Origin: JAXMHQ01 sp046346665
GTDB taxonomy: Bacteria > Verrucomicrobiota > Verrucomicrobiia > Limisphaerales > JAXMHQ01
Length of the DNA: 64,000 nt
Direction: 5' to 3'
Assembly (NCBI GenBank): GCA_046346665.1
Contig: JAXMHQ010000004.1
Coordinates: forward strand, 1-64,000
In this document: positions 8,257 through 16,542 of the stretch, piece by piece
Layout of the letters: every line of letters starts with the position of its first letter
How positions within the stretch are numbered: position 1 is the first letter of the stretch
Made by a program: the position numbers and the translations under genes
The notes under the pieces: generated by a model
The model's database searches: none
Seen by the model: the letters and a program-made list of their open reading frames with translations, nothing else
What the model was told of the DNA's origin: nothing

Positions 8257-11200
8257 GGCAGCAACCGCGCCAGTTGAACGGCGGCTTCGTCGAGCCACTC
8301 CGATCCCGGCAATCCATAAGGCCGGAACAATTCCGTGTAACCCTCGCGGTCATTGTGCATCAGGGCGCGATGCAATCCCAGCGTGCCGGCGTCGGGTGCA
8401 TCGATGAGGCTTGCGGAATCGCTTGCGCTCATTTGGAACAGGACGCGGGATTCGAATTCGCTCAGGGTGCGCCGGCCGATGGCGCGGTTGACGTTGTTGT
8501 AGGTATCGCAGGTGAGCACGACGTGGAGGCCGCGAGCGGGGCCTTCGGTGATGAGCCGCACGAGGGATTCGGCTGGGGACGGTCCGTCGCCGCTGCTGGA
8601 GATTCCGAAGTCGTCGTCCTGGCGCAATTTTTTGAAGTTTTGCGCCCCGTTGACGAGCACGTAGATGTCGCTGTCCGGGACGGGGTCGGAAAGTGTGGCG
8701 GCGAGTTCCGCGAGGCGTGCGCCGAGGTCGCCGGCCTTGAGGAGTTCGACCGGGTGGCGGAGAGAAGCGGCGATGCGGTCGAGGAATGCGCGCTGGGGTG
8801 AGCCGGGCGGGGAGCTGTCGGCGAGGATGAAGCGCGCGGTGCTGCGGGCGTATTGGGCGGCGAGGCTGGCGAGGGCGATGCCGAGGAGGGTGGCGGTGCG
8901 TTCCTCGCTTTGTCCGACGACGAGGAGGTTGGAGGCGCTTTGGCGGCGGAACGCGACTTCGGTGGGGCCCTTGATGGAATTGGGTGCGCCGAGCCAGATG
9001 CGGGGTGGATCGGCGGGTTTGAGGGCCGGGGCGTGGAGCAGTGAGCGGAGCGGGGCGTTGTCGCGAATGTCGGCGGGGGCGTTTCCTTCGAAGACAAACG
9101 GTCCGGGCGGAGGAGCGGGTTGTGCGTCGGCGTCGGCGCGGACTTGTTGCAGGTATTGTTCGCGTTCCTGTTCCGGGAGCCAGACGGCCTGGAACGGGCT
9201 GTTGCCTTCGATGGATCCGGAAGTGTCGTTGTAGATGCCCTCGCCGGGACGCGTGAGGAGGCGGGGCGCCGGGTTATCCTGGTCCATGATCAGGTAGGCG
9301 TCGGCTTCGTTGCATTGGAGCGCGATGCGGACGACCATTTGGCCGATGGTGGCTCGGGCGAGGGTGTAGGCGCCGCCGAGGGTTTGGGAGCCGAGGACGA
9401 CGTGGATGCCGAAGGCGCGGCCCTGGCGGACGATGCGGTCGAGGAGCACGGCGGCGCCCTGGGAGACGCGGTCTTCCTCGGTGAAAAATTCCTGGAACTC
9501 GTCGATGATGAGGAGCGACCGCGGCATGGGTTCCGCGGGGTTGGCGCGCCGGAAAGCGGCGAGGTCCTGGGCGCCGGCCTGTCGGAACAGGTCGCCGCGG
9601 CGTCGCAATTCGGCGTCGACGCGTTCGAGCACGCTAAGCCCGAATTCGCGGTCGCTTTCGATCGCGACGACGCGGGCGTGGGGAAGGCGGTGGACGGCGT
9701 AAGGTTTGAATTCGACGCCCTTTTTGAAATCGACGAGGTAGAACTCGACCTGGTCGGGTCCGCACCAGAGGGCGAGGTTGTTGATGAGGACGTGGAACAG
9801 GGTGGATTTTCCGGAACCGGTTTTGCCGGCGACGAGCACGTGCTGGCGGGTGCCGCGGCCGAGGGCGAGGTATTGAAGCTTGGTGGCGCCCGAGCGGCCG
9901 ATCGGCACGCGAAGTTCCTCGGCGGTATTGAGCGACCAGACATCCTCCGGGCGGGGTGCGACCTGGGAGAACGGGACTTCGACGCGGTTGGTGTTGCGGC
10001 CGCCTTCGCCGACGCGGTGCAGAAAATCCGTCGCGCGGTCCGGTTCGGGCGGCGGATCGAGCGCCAGGGTGACGGTGTCGGGCTGGGTGCCGGCGACTTT
10101 GAATCCGGCGCCGGCATGAACGAGGCGGACGCAGTTTTTGCGTAGTTCGTCGAGGACGACTCCTGGCGGGAGGGGTTGGCGGAGATCCCAGTGGATGAGG
10201 GTGAACACGCCGCAGCGGGCGCCGCTGCTGGCGATGTTGATGAGGCGGCGCGCGGCGGTGTCGCTGAAGTTCGCCGGGAAATCCGCGATGACGAGGAAGT
10301 GATATTTCTCCGCGATACTGCCGGCCTGGGCGTTGTATTCCGCGATGGTGGCGTATTCGTTGCGGAGGTACATCTGGATGACTTTTTCCATGTGCTCGTT
10401 CAGGTCGCCGAGTTTTTCCTCGAGCTGCCCGGTCTGGGTCCAGATGCGGCTGTTGATATGGCTTTCCTCGTAATCCGCCAGGTGCATGAGCCCGGCGAAA
10501 TTCTGTCCGAGCGACACCGGGTCGAAGATGGTGAAGCTGAGTTTGCCGGGCGGAGTGGTGGAGAGCAGTCGGAAGATGATGTTGTTGATGGACTGGATGG
10601 CTTCGGGGCCGCCGCGCTGGTTTGTTTCGAAGAGGATGGAGCCGTCGGAGGGAAAGATGAGAGTGGCGGGGAATCGGCGGAGGCTGTTGCCCGGGAGAGC
10701 GAGGCCTGGGTCCTGGGGGACATCCTCGGAGAGCAGGGCGAAATCGGTTTCGAACCAGCCGAACCGGGCGGCGTTCTGGAATTGATCGGGCGGATTCCAG
10801 GAATCCCACGAGGGGTCATTCCAGTCGGGGAACGTGGCGCCGGCGGTTTCGGAGGCCAGCAGGGGGGCGAGCAGGGCGCCCGTGCGGTCGCGCCATTCGG
10901 ATCGGAGTGTGTCACGCGCCTTGGCTTCCTCGGACTGGATGGCGGCCAATCGCTGCCGGTGGGCGGCGGTCATGTCGCTCTCTTCTTTTCGGGCGCGGTC
11001 GGCGAGGGTGGATTGGCGGGCGGTATCGCGCTGGATGCGTTGCTCGAGCTTTTTGCGGTGAAGCGACTCGTGCCGGGCTGTCGCGCGGACCGCCTGCTCG
11101 TCAATTTCGCGCGGCCGTTCGTCGCGGAGGGCGATGGCGCCGCGAACGGACTGGCGCCAGTTCTGGTTCAACTGGCGGACGGAGGCATCGAACTCAGTGC

Positions 11201-12107
11201 GGGCCTGGTCGCGGTCGGTGTCGAGCCGGCGCGCGGCCGCCTCCACGGCGAGGTCGAGTCCCGATCGGGCGCGGGCGAGGTCGTCGGCCAGCGCGCGGGC
11301 CGCCGGGCGGGCGCGGCGAACGGCCTGCCAGCGGAGCCCGGCCAGGGTAGCGACAATGACACCGGCGCCCGCGAGCCATTGTTGTTGTCTTGGCGGCCCC
11401 GCGGACCAGGCGGCAGCCGCGGCAGCCACGGCGAGCAGGACCAGGAACCACAGCGGTAGAAAGCTTCCGATTTGAACCAGTGCCTGTGCCCGGAGCTGGC
11501 GCGCCTTGGAAAGAACCGCGTCGGGTATTCCCTGGATTTGGTCCAGCACGGCCGGGGGGTCGCCTGACGGAGCAGGGATCCCATCGGGGCCCTGCTGGTT
11601 GAGCGAGCGGCGGAGTCGGCCGAAGCCGAAAAGGGCCTGGTCGGCGCCGGTGGCGGCTTCCGCGATTGCGGTTTCGAGTGCGGCGGCGCGGGCCTGCAAT
11701 TCGTCGTGGCGCGCGGCGGCTTCGGTGAGGGCGGCGTCGCGGCGCGATTCGGCTTGCTGTGTTCCGTCGAGGGCCTTGTTTTTGAACTGGGTTTCCTGGT
11801 TGCGGATGGCGTCGAGGGCGCGGTTGCGGCTTTGGAGGTGGGCCTGGCCGATGCGGCGTTTGCGTTGCTGATAATGTTCCTCGAGCTGTTTGGCCTCGGC
11901 CTGGGAGAGCAATTCGGCGTTATCGCGCGCGGCGGCGGCACGGGTGGCGTGGGCCTCGGACGCGGCGCGGAACTGGCGCAATTCGGTATCGGTGCGGGTT
12001 TTGAAAGCCGATGTAAGGTCGCGGTCGCGCCGGGCGAATTCACGGAGGGTTTCCCGCAATCCATTGATCGCGGCGAGGGTGTCCTTGACTCCGAGGTGAT
12101 TACTCAC
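8253..12107 (-). CDS. Membrane FtsK/SpoIIIE (EccC-like) ATPase, 1284 aa
   Basis: The layout is an Ala/Gln/Arg-rich coiled coil (about 1-150), two close transmembrane helices (about 210-260: FLPLWFLVLLAVAAAAAAW and WLAGAGVIVATLAGL), a second coiled coil (270-420), an alpha/beta region, and an FtsK domain. The FtsK domain has Walker A AGKTGSGKST near residue 760 and Walker B LLIIDEF near 865. A second ATPase-like domain (about 1010-1284) has a degenerate P-loop, VVGQSEERTATLL, and lacks an acidic Walker B. Tandem FtsK domains with an N-terminal membrane anchor resemble EccC/EssC motors of type VII secretion rather than the chromosome translocase, and there is no gamma domain. The GTG start at 12107 overlaps the upstream gene by 8 bases. 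Confidence 0.9.
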   Translation of the reverse strand: MSNHLGVKDTLAAINGLRETLREFARRDRDLTSAFKTRTDTELRQFRAASEAHATRAAAARDNAELLSQAEAKQLEEHYQQRKRRIGQAHLQSRNRALDAIRNQETQFKNKALDGTQQAESRRDAALTEAAARHDELQARAAALETAIAEAATGADQALFGFGRLRRSLNQQGPDGIPAPSGDPPAVLDQIQGIPDAVLSKARQLRAQALVQIGSFLPLWFLVLLAVAAAAAAWSAGPPRQQQWLAGAGVIVATLAGLRWQAVRRARPAARALADDLARARSGLDLAVEAAARRLDTDRDQARTEFDASVRQLNQNWRQSVRGAIALRDERPREIDEQAVRATARHESLHRKKLEQRIQRDTARQSTLADRARKEESDMTAAHRQRLAAIQSEEAKARDTLRSEWRDRTGALLAPLLASETAGATFPDWNDPSWDSWNPPDQFQNAARFGWFETDFALLSEDVPQDPGLALPGNSLRRFPATLIFPSDGSILFETNQRGGPEAIQSINNIIFRLLSTTPPGKLSFTIFDPVSLGQNFAGLMHLADYEESHINSRIWTQTGQLEEKLGDLNEHMEKVIQMYLRNEYATIAEYNAQAGSIAEKYHFLVIADFPANFSDTAARRLINIASSGARCGVFTLIHWDLRQPLPPGVVLDELRKNCVRLVHAGAGFKVAGTQPDTVTLALDPPPEPDRATDFLHRVGEGGRNTNRVEVPFSQVAPRPEDVWSLNTAEELRVPIGRSGATKLQYLALGRGTRQHVLVAGKTGSGKSTLFHVLINNLALWCGPDQVEFYLVDFKKGVEFKPYAVHRLPHARVVAIESDREFGLSVLERVDAELRRRGDLFRQAGAQDLAAFRRANPAEPMPRSLLIIDEFQEFFTEEDRVSQGAAVLLDRIVRQGRAFGIHVVLGSQTLGGAYTLARATIGQMVVRIALQCNEADAYLIMDQDNPAPRLLTRPGEGIYNDTSGSIEGNSPFQAVWLPEQEREQYLQQVRADADAQPAPPPGPFVFEGNAPADIRDNAPLRSLLHAPALKPADPPRIWLGAPNSIKGPTEVAFRRQSASNLLVVGQSEERTATLLGIALASLAAQYARSTARFILADSSPPGSPQRAFLDRIAASLRHPVELLKAGDLGARLAELAATLSDPVPDSDIYVLVNGAQNFKKLRQDDDFGISSSGDGPSPAESLVRLITEGPARGLHVVLTCDTYNNVNRAIGRRTLSEFESRVLFQMSASDSASLIDAPDAGTLGLHRALMHNDREGYTELFRPYGLPGSEWLDEAAVQLARLLP

Positions 12108-12312
12108 AGTCCTCCTTGATTTTCTGCAGCAACGTGTCGAGTTTGTCCATTACCGTCACTGCCTTGTCCACGCGGACGGTGAGATCCTGGAGGAAACGGC
12201 GTTCGAACTCCAGGGCTTTTTCGTCCTTCCAATCCTCGCGTGTCTGGAGCCAGAAGGACCAGAGCTGCCGGGTGACGGCGGAGATGCGGCTCTTGCTGCT
12301 GTTGAGGCTCAT
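12100..12312 (-). CDS. 70-aa helical-hairpin protein, WXG100-like
   Basis: The start ATG at 12312 overlaps the upstream stop as ATGA, and the stop overlaps the ATPase GTG start, so translation is coupled on both sides. The protein is almost wholly helical: helix 1 (about 10-26), a turn at DWKD with Trp28, then helix 2 to the end. It shares the pattern W-x-D-x5-F-x3-F (W28, D30, F36, F40) with the 90-aa protein at the head of the operon (W43, D45, F51, F55). The Trp-centred turn between two helices is the architecture of WXG100/ESAT-6 proteins, although Gly is replaced. It is shorter than the usual 100 aa and would be easy for annotation to miss. Confidence 0.7.
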   Translation of the reverse strand: MSLNSSKSRISAVTRQLWSFWLQTREDWKDEKALEFERRFLQDLTVRVDKAVTVMDKLDTLLQKIKEDCE

Positions 12313-12827
12313 GAAGGTTGGGAGGTGGGCGGCGGCGGGGGCGGGCGGCGCGGGGCGGCGGTATCGGCGTAGGCCTGGAGGGATTCGAGGACCTGGTCGA
12401 GGAACCGGAGCGCGTCGCCCATTTCGACCATCAGGAAGGAGTGGAGGTTCGCGACCTCCTTGGCGAGGGGCTGCGTGCGGTTTTCGAGTTCGCGCGACCA
12501 TCGTTTTGTGGCGGCGAGTTTCTCCTCGGCCTGGCGCAATTCGCGGCGCAGGTGTTGGACGTTCATTTCCTGCGCGGCCGAGGCGTGCTGGAGTTTGGAC
12601 ATTTTGGCGCTGAGCAATTCGGACGCCGCCTGTTCGAGTTCGCGCCCGAGCCGGCGGATTTCCCTCTGCCAATGGAGCCGCTGGGTGTTCTCGAGCCAGG
12701 ACCGGAGCTGGACGAGTTCGGTGTCGACTTCCTCGGCGGTGGGGCGGGCCTTGGCGAGGTACACGACGAGGGCGGCCCGGAAGTCGGCGATGGACTGGAT
12801 GGCGGAGACCTGGGCGCGTTCGGCCAT
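12309..12827 (-). CDS. Coiled-coil protein of the type VII-like operon, 172 aa
   Basis: Helical throughout, with heptad-like stretches (RRLGRELEQAASELLSAKMS; RRELRQAEEKLAATKRWSRE) and a Pro-rich C-terminal tail (PRRPPPPPPTSQPS). There is no signal peptide or membrane segment. An N-terminal half with Trp residues (RSWLENTQRLHWQRE) might form a helical hairpin like its neighbours, but no WXG-type motif is clear. It lies 6 bases after the 90-aa gene and overlaps the 70-aa gene by 4 bases, so it is a core member of the unit. A role as chaperone, substrate or scaffold for the ATPase is inference. Confidence 0.8.
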   Translation of the reverse strand: MAERAQVSAIQSIADFRAALVVYLAKARPTAEEVDTELVQLRSWLENTQRLHWQREIRRLGRELEQAASELLSAKMSKLQHASAAQEMNVQHLRRELRQAEEKLAATKRWSRELENRTQPLAKEVANLHSFLMVEMGDALRFLDQVLESLQAYADTAAPRRPPPPPPTSQPS

Positions 12828-12833
12828 GAGTCG

Positions 12834-13106
12834 TCAGTGCTGGTTGAGATATTCCTCGATGCGCTGGGCTTTGCGCAGGAGGTAGGGGGTGTGCTGGCGG
12901 GACAGCTCGACGAATTTCTTGAGCGCCTTCATGGTCAGCTTGAATTCCTCGGAAAACTTTTCGTGCTCCTGGTCCTGCCAGGTGTCACCCAGGGCGGTGA
13001 ACCTGGATTGGAGGAGAATGAGCCGGTTTTCGAGGTCGGAATTGAACCGCTGCAGTTCCTCGGCAAAACGCCGAACCTTCTCGGGATCCATGATTGCCTG
13101 GGCCAT
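12834..13106 (-). CDS. WXG100-family-like protein, 90 aa
   Basis: Size and layout fit the ESAT-6/WXG100 family: helix 1 (about 8-38), a turn ALGDTWQD with Trp43, then helix 2 (about 46-88). The third position of the motif is Asp where Gly is usual (WQD). No C-terminal YxxxD/E export signal is visible; the end reads RIEEYLNQH. WXG100 proteins form antiparallel dimers and are substrates or co-substrates of EccC-type ATPases, one of which is encoded three genes downstream. A good Shine-Dalgarno (AAAGGAA, 4 bases from the ATG) marks the start, and it is the first gene of the operon. Confidence 0.8.
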   Translation of the reverse strand: MAQAIMDPEKVRRFAEELQRFNSDLENRLILLQSRFTALGDTWQDQEHEKFSEEFKLTMKALKKFVELSRQHTPYLLRKAQRIEEYLNQH

Positions 13107-13192
13107 TGTGTTCCTTTCGGTAAATCAACACCCCCCACCATACCCAATCCCGGCAGAAACTCCAAATGAGAACGTGGGAATTGAGGGCGGAT

Positions 13193-13248
13193 CCGCGATC
13201 TCACGATCGCGGCTACTGCGCGAGGGCTCGACGGAGTCTCGCCCCACC
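13193..13248. repeat. CCGC hairpin plus CTCGACGGAGTC block
   Basis: CCGCGATC-TCAC-GATCGCGG (13193-13212) followed by CTAC, then GGGCTCGACGGAGTCTCG and CCCCACC (13225-13248). The second block is the same one found mirrored in the 601-862 and 51906-52072 elements, here as a single arm. It lies between the GH39 stop and the start region of the type VII-like operon. Confidence 0.7.
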
Positions 13249-13261
13249 GACTCGGAGGGGG

Positions 13262-14848
13262 TCAGAGCGGGGTGAAGGTGAGGAGATAGAGATCGTTGGC
13301 GCGCAGGTCCCAGTTCAGCCGGAGCGTGCGGTCGGGGCCGACGGTGACAAGCGATTCGGCAAACGGCGTGCCGGGGTTGGCGGCGCGGATGTAATCGACC
13401 TGGCTGCGGGTGAGCTGTGCGGGCAACCCGAGGTCGAGGTAGGTGGCGTAGGGATCGTCGGAGCGGTAACCGGTCCGGTGCCAGGCGACGCCGTAGCGGC
13501 CCGGGGGCACGTTGCGCAGTTCGAACTGGACGACGGCGTTGGTGCGCGACGGCAGGTCCCACCTGTAAAACACCTGGTTGTTCGTCCGGCCCTGGTTGAG
13601 CCGCGTGAAATCCCAGATCAACGCCTGGATTCCGCCGTGGTTGTCGCGGCAGATCCACGAATTGTCGTCGGCGCACTGGAGTTCGGTCGGGCCGAGCCGG
13701 TTCATGTATTGATAGGCGCGGAACGACGGCTTCAGGATGTCCTGGTAATTGATCAATCCAAACCCGCCATGAAACGGCGTCCAGCGGGGGGCGGATTCCT
13801 CGAAGATGTCGGTGAAGGTCCAGTAGGACATGGACTGGGCGGCGGTGCCGGCGTGGCGGCAGCGGTCGACGATGAAGCTTGCGCTGCAGTAGCTGTCATG
13901 CAGCGGGTCACTGGGCGTGTAGGACGAGCTCCACTCGGTGAAATGCAGTTCGAGGTTGGGGAGCGGCGACGATTGGATCTGGTCCCGGACCTGGCGGATT
14001 TCGCCGTAAATTGATTTAGGGTTAGGCGAAAAGAGGGTTCCGGTGACGCCGAACTCGTCGAGGAAACCCTGGTCGACGGCGTAGGAGTGGGTGGTGATGA
14101 AGTCGACGGGCACGCGGTTGCTGGCGCAGTAATTGATGAAATCGGGCACCCAGGCGCAGCCCGCGGTGGCGGGGCCGCCGACGCGGTAGGCGGGGGAGAC
14201 GCCCTTGATGGCGCGGGCGGTCACGTTGTAGAGCTTGAAATAATCGGCCTGGGTCCCGTTGAAAAAGCCGGAGAGGTTGGGCTCGTTCCAGACCTCGAAA
14301 TACCAGGATTTGACTTCATCGACGCCGTAGCGTTCCTGGACATGCAGGACGAAGGCGCGGATGAACTGTTCCCATTTGGAGAAATCCTTGGGCAATTCGA
14401 CGTTGCCGCGCCACCAGAAGATGGTTTTGTTGCCCGACGCGAGCGCCTGCGGCATGAAGCCGAGTTCGACGAAGGGTTTCATGCCGATGCGCTGCAGGAA
14501 ATCGTAAAGCTCGTCGATATATTGCCAGTTGTATTCCGGCCGGCCGTTTTTGTCCTCGCGGTAGACGCCCATGTCGTCGGTGAACAGGCCGTGCATGCGG
14601 ATGTATTCGAATCCGCATTCGCGCCGGGTGAAGGCGAGCTGGCGCTGCCAGTCGGCCCGGAGCCCTTCATTGGCCCGGCCGGCGCCGACGCAGGCCTTGA
14701 ACATTGTGTTCAGCGGGCCGGCCGGCTTGTCGAGATCCGCGATCACCTGCCGGGTAGGCGGCGTCGAGCTGGTTTGGGCGGCGACAGGCAGTGCGAGAGC
14801 GGCGGTGGAGAGGAAGGCCGTGAGCAAGGAAAGTTTCGTCAGACTCAT
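13262..14848 (-). CDS. Secreted GH39-like beta-xylosidase/glycosidase
   Basis: 528 aa. The signal peptide (LSLLTAFLSTAALALPVAAQ, cut near residue 25) indicates export. The (beta/alpha)8 domain carries the clan GH-A acid/base Glu in WYFEVWNEPN and the nucleophile Glu in LHFTEWSSSY, the GH39 pattern. TWTF-type barrel residues (MSYWTFTDIFEE) and a C-terminal beta domain (VVQFELRNVPPGRYGVAWHRT) also fit GH39 beta-xylosidases. The likely reaction is hydrolysis of beta-xylosides from hemicellulose in the periplasm or outside. It stands alone, downstream of nothing obvious on its strand. The nearest possible partners are the hydrolases at 24 kb and at 53-64 kb. Confidence 0.9.
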   Translation of the reverse strand: MSLTKLSLLTAFLSTAALALPVAAQTSSTPPTRQVIADLDKPAGPLNTMFKACVGAGRANEGLRADWQRQLAFTRRECGFEYIRMHGLFTDDMGVYREDKNGRPEYNWQYIDELYDFLQRIGMKPFVELGFMPQALASGNKTIFWWRGNVELPKDFSKWEQFIRAFVLHVQERYGVDEVKSWYFEVWNEPNLSGFFNGTQADYFKLYNVTARAIKGVSPAYRVGGPATAGCAWVPDFINYCASNRVPVDFITTHSYAVDQGFLDEFGVTGTLFSPNPKSIYGEIRQVRDQIQSSPLPNLELHFTEWSSSYTPSDPLHDSYCSASFIVDRCRHAGTAAQSMSYWTFTDIFEESAPRWTPFHGGFGLINYQDILKPSFRAYQYMNRLGPTELQCADDNSWICRDNHGGIQALIWDFTRLNQGRTNNQVFYRWDLPSRTNAVVQFELRNVPPGRYGVAWHRTGYRSDDPYATYLDLGLPAQLTRSQVDYIRAANPGTPFAESLVTVGPDRTLRLNWDLRANDLYLLTFTPL

Positions 14849-14925
14849 GCGGTCCCGAATATGTCAGGCGCGGCGGCGCGACGCGAGCGCGGAATGAATC
14901 GTGAAAACAGGGGATGGACGCGGCG

Positions 14926-15543
14926 TTACGGTTCGACGGAGTCTCGCCCCGACTTGGCGGGGGGGAGGAGTTGGTCGACGATTCGGACGCGGCTGGCGAG
15001 CGGGAGCGGGTGGGTGGCGGAAGCTTTTCGGATTGCGTCGGTCATGCGGCCGCGGAGGACGTCGGCGTCGTCGCCTGCGAGGTGCAATCCGAGCTGTGGG
15101 CAGAAGATCCAGGGTTTGCCGCCGGAAAGGCCTTCGATCCAGGTGGCCGCGATGGCGCCGGTTTCGTTGGGCCGGACGTACGGCTGTTCGAGCATGCGTT
15201 GGACGGCGGGGAGCAACTGGTCCCAGGGGGTGGGTTTGAGGAAACAATCGTTCGCGCCGGCCTGGAAAGCCTGGGCCATGAGAAGGCGGTCCATGGAAAC
15301 GCTGAGAACGATGACGGGGAGCTGGCCGGGGCTGAACCGGCGCCGGAGCTGCTGGACCAGGTCGAGTGAATTGCCGTCCGGCAGCGACACATCGGCGAGG
15401 ACCAGATCGAATCCCGTTTCGTTCAGCAGATGTCCGGCTTCGGCGAGGCTGGCCGCGATGGACACCCGTCCGAGCGGCGCGAGGTGCTTTTTCATGAGCA
15501 ACTGCGACGCGGGACTGTCTTCGATGTAGAGCAGTTTCTTCAA
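14926..15543 (-). CDS. Two-component response regulator, single receiver domain
   Basis: 205 aa. Receiver domain (1-120): acidic pair in LLYIEDSPAS, phospho-acceptor Asp in LVLADVSLPDGN, Ser in IVLSVS and Lys in CFLKPTP. The following about 80 residues (AATWIEGLSGGKPWIFCPQL...) are not a recognised DNA-binding domain, so output is probably through protein contact or a novel domain. The last residues, KSGRDSVEP, and the stop are encoded by the dispersed CTCGACGGAGTCTCGCCCC repeat block. It lies 104 bases from the kinase-like gene on the same strand and may be functionally linked to it. Confidence 0.88.
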   Translation of the reverse strand: MKKLLYIEDSPASQLLMKKHLAPLGRVSIAASLAEAGHLLNETGFDLVLADVSLPDGNSLDLVQQLRRRFSPGQLPVIVLSVSMDRLLMAQAFQAGANDCFLKPTPWDQLLPAVQRMLEQPYVRPNETGAIAATWIEGLSGGKPWIFCPQLGLHLAGDDADVLRGRMTDAIRKASATHPLPLASRVRIVDQLLPPAKSGRDSVEP

Positions 15544-15550
15544 TTTGGAA

Positions 15551-15641
15551 CGGGTTAAAACAGTTAAAAAAGTTAAACCGTTAAAATGTCAAAGCACGCG
15601 AACCGGGCGTTTGCCGTTTAACCATTCAAGCCTTTAACCCG
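15551..15641. repeat. Palindromic element made of GTTAAA words
   Basis: The left arm is a degenerate tandem of GTTAAA (CGGGTTAAAACAGTTAAAA, then AAGTTAAACCGTTAAAA). The right arm carries CCGTTTAACC and CCTTTAACCCG. The outer CGGGTTAAA/TTTAACCCG ends match. It occupies the gap between the response regulator and the kinase-like gene and is markedly AT-richer than the surroundings. Confidence 0.6.
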
Positions 15642-15647
15642 CGCACG

Positions 15648-16499
15648 CTAGACATACAATGCTTCGCGGAGTTCGCGGGCCATGAGGCTGACGTAATGGT
15701 AGCGCCTTTCGGGATCCTGTTCGAGGCATTTGAGCACAACTTTTTCGAGGGCCTCGGGCAGTTCGGGGTGGTGGGCGCGCGGGGGGACGAAACCGGAGCG
15801 GTCGAGCTGGCGGCTGAGGATTTCAGCCGGGGTATCGCCGGGAAACGGCTTTTGTTGGGTGAGCAATTCGTAGGCGGCGACGCCGAAGGAGAAGATGTCG
15901 ACGCGATGAGTGATCGGTTCGCCGAGCAATTGTTCCGGGGCCATGTAGGACGGTGTGCCCGGGTTTTTCTTGAGTTTGAGGGGCTTTTCGCGGATGGGCT
16001 GGGCGAGGTCGAAATCGATGAGCCGGACGCCGCCGTTGCGGGTGATGAGGACGTTCTCCGGTTTGAAATCGAGGTGCATGTAGCCGTTCTCGTGCATGTG
16101 TTCGAGTCCGGTGGCCATGTCGATGAGGATCTGGGCGACATTTTCGGCGAGGACGGGGTCGCTGTGGGCCTGCATTTCGCGGAGGTTGGAAGCCTCGAGG
16201 TATTCCATCAGGAGATAAGGCTGGCCCTTGATTTTGCCGTGTTCGACGTAGCCGATGATGTTCTCGTGGTCGGCGAGGCGGGCGAGGATGTCGCAGCCGC
16301 GGAAGAAGCGTCGTTTGGCGAAGAAGCTGTAGCGGTAGCGGGCGTGCATGCGGCGGAGGGCGTAGTGTTTGCCGTTGGAATCCATGGCGACCCAGATGTC
16401 GGCCATGCCGCCGCTGTTGATGAGTTCCTGGAGAGAAAACCGTCCGAACGGGCCGGGGACCCGTTCCTCGCCGCCTGGTTCAGCATTCTGCACGGGCAC
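15648..16499 (-). CDS. Serine/threonine protein kinase-like protein, probable pseudokinase
   Basis: 283 aa, a bare kinase domain with no membrane segment. Visible parts are a Gly-rich loop (INSGGMADIW, last Gly changed to Asp), a catalytic loop MHLDFKPENVLI (HLD-x-K-x2-N), a metal loop LIDFDLA (DFG changed to DFD), an activation segment GTPSYMAPEQL and a C-lobe DIFSFGVAAYELL. The VAIK lysine is Arg (YALRRM), and the helix-C Glu appears to be Gly (FRGCDILARL). Losing both members of the ATP salt bridge plus the DFG Gly argues for weak or no catalysis. Two GTG codons compete for the start; the first (16499) is used here. Confidence 0.85.
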   Translation of the reverse strand: MPVQNAEPGGEERVPGPFGRFSLQELINSGGMADIWVAMDSNGKHYALRRMHARYRYSFFAKRRFFRGCDILARLADHENIIGYVEHGKIKGQPYLLMEYLEASNLREMQAHSDPVLAENVAQILIDMATGLEHMHENGYMHLDFKPENVLITRNGGVRLIDFDLAQPIREKPLKLKKNPGTPSYMAPEQLLGEPITHRVDIFSFGVAAYELLTQQKPFPGDTPAEILSRQLDRSGFVPPRAHHPELPEALEKVVLKCLEQDPERRYHYVSLMARELREALYV

Positions 16500-16542
16500 G
16501 TTTTATCATGCCGGGTTGTCGTCGGCTACTGCTTTATGAATT

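Noticed and set aside
9120..10145. Long plus-strand open frame (341 codons) and several others opposite the ATPase gene
   Set aside because: They lie wholly antisense to the FtsK/EccC-like gene, have low-complexity Gly/Glu/Val translations typical of GC-rich shadow frames, and match no family.
12313..12672. Upstream extension of the 70-aa gene to a 190-aa protein
   Set aside because: The added part is an Arg/Pro-rich translation antiphase to the coiled-coil gene. Helical, family-like sequence starts at the ATG at 12312.
15551..15641. Possible CRISPR-like array of GTTAAA words
   Set aside because: Words are 6-10 bases, degenerate and mirrored. There are no constant repeats with unique spacers and no cas genes.
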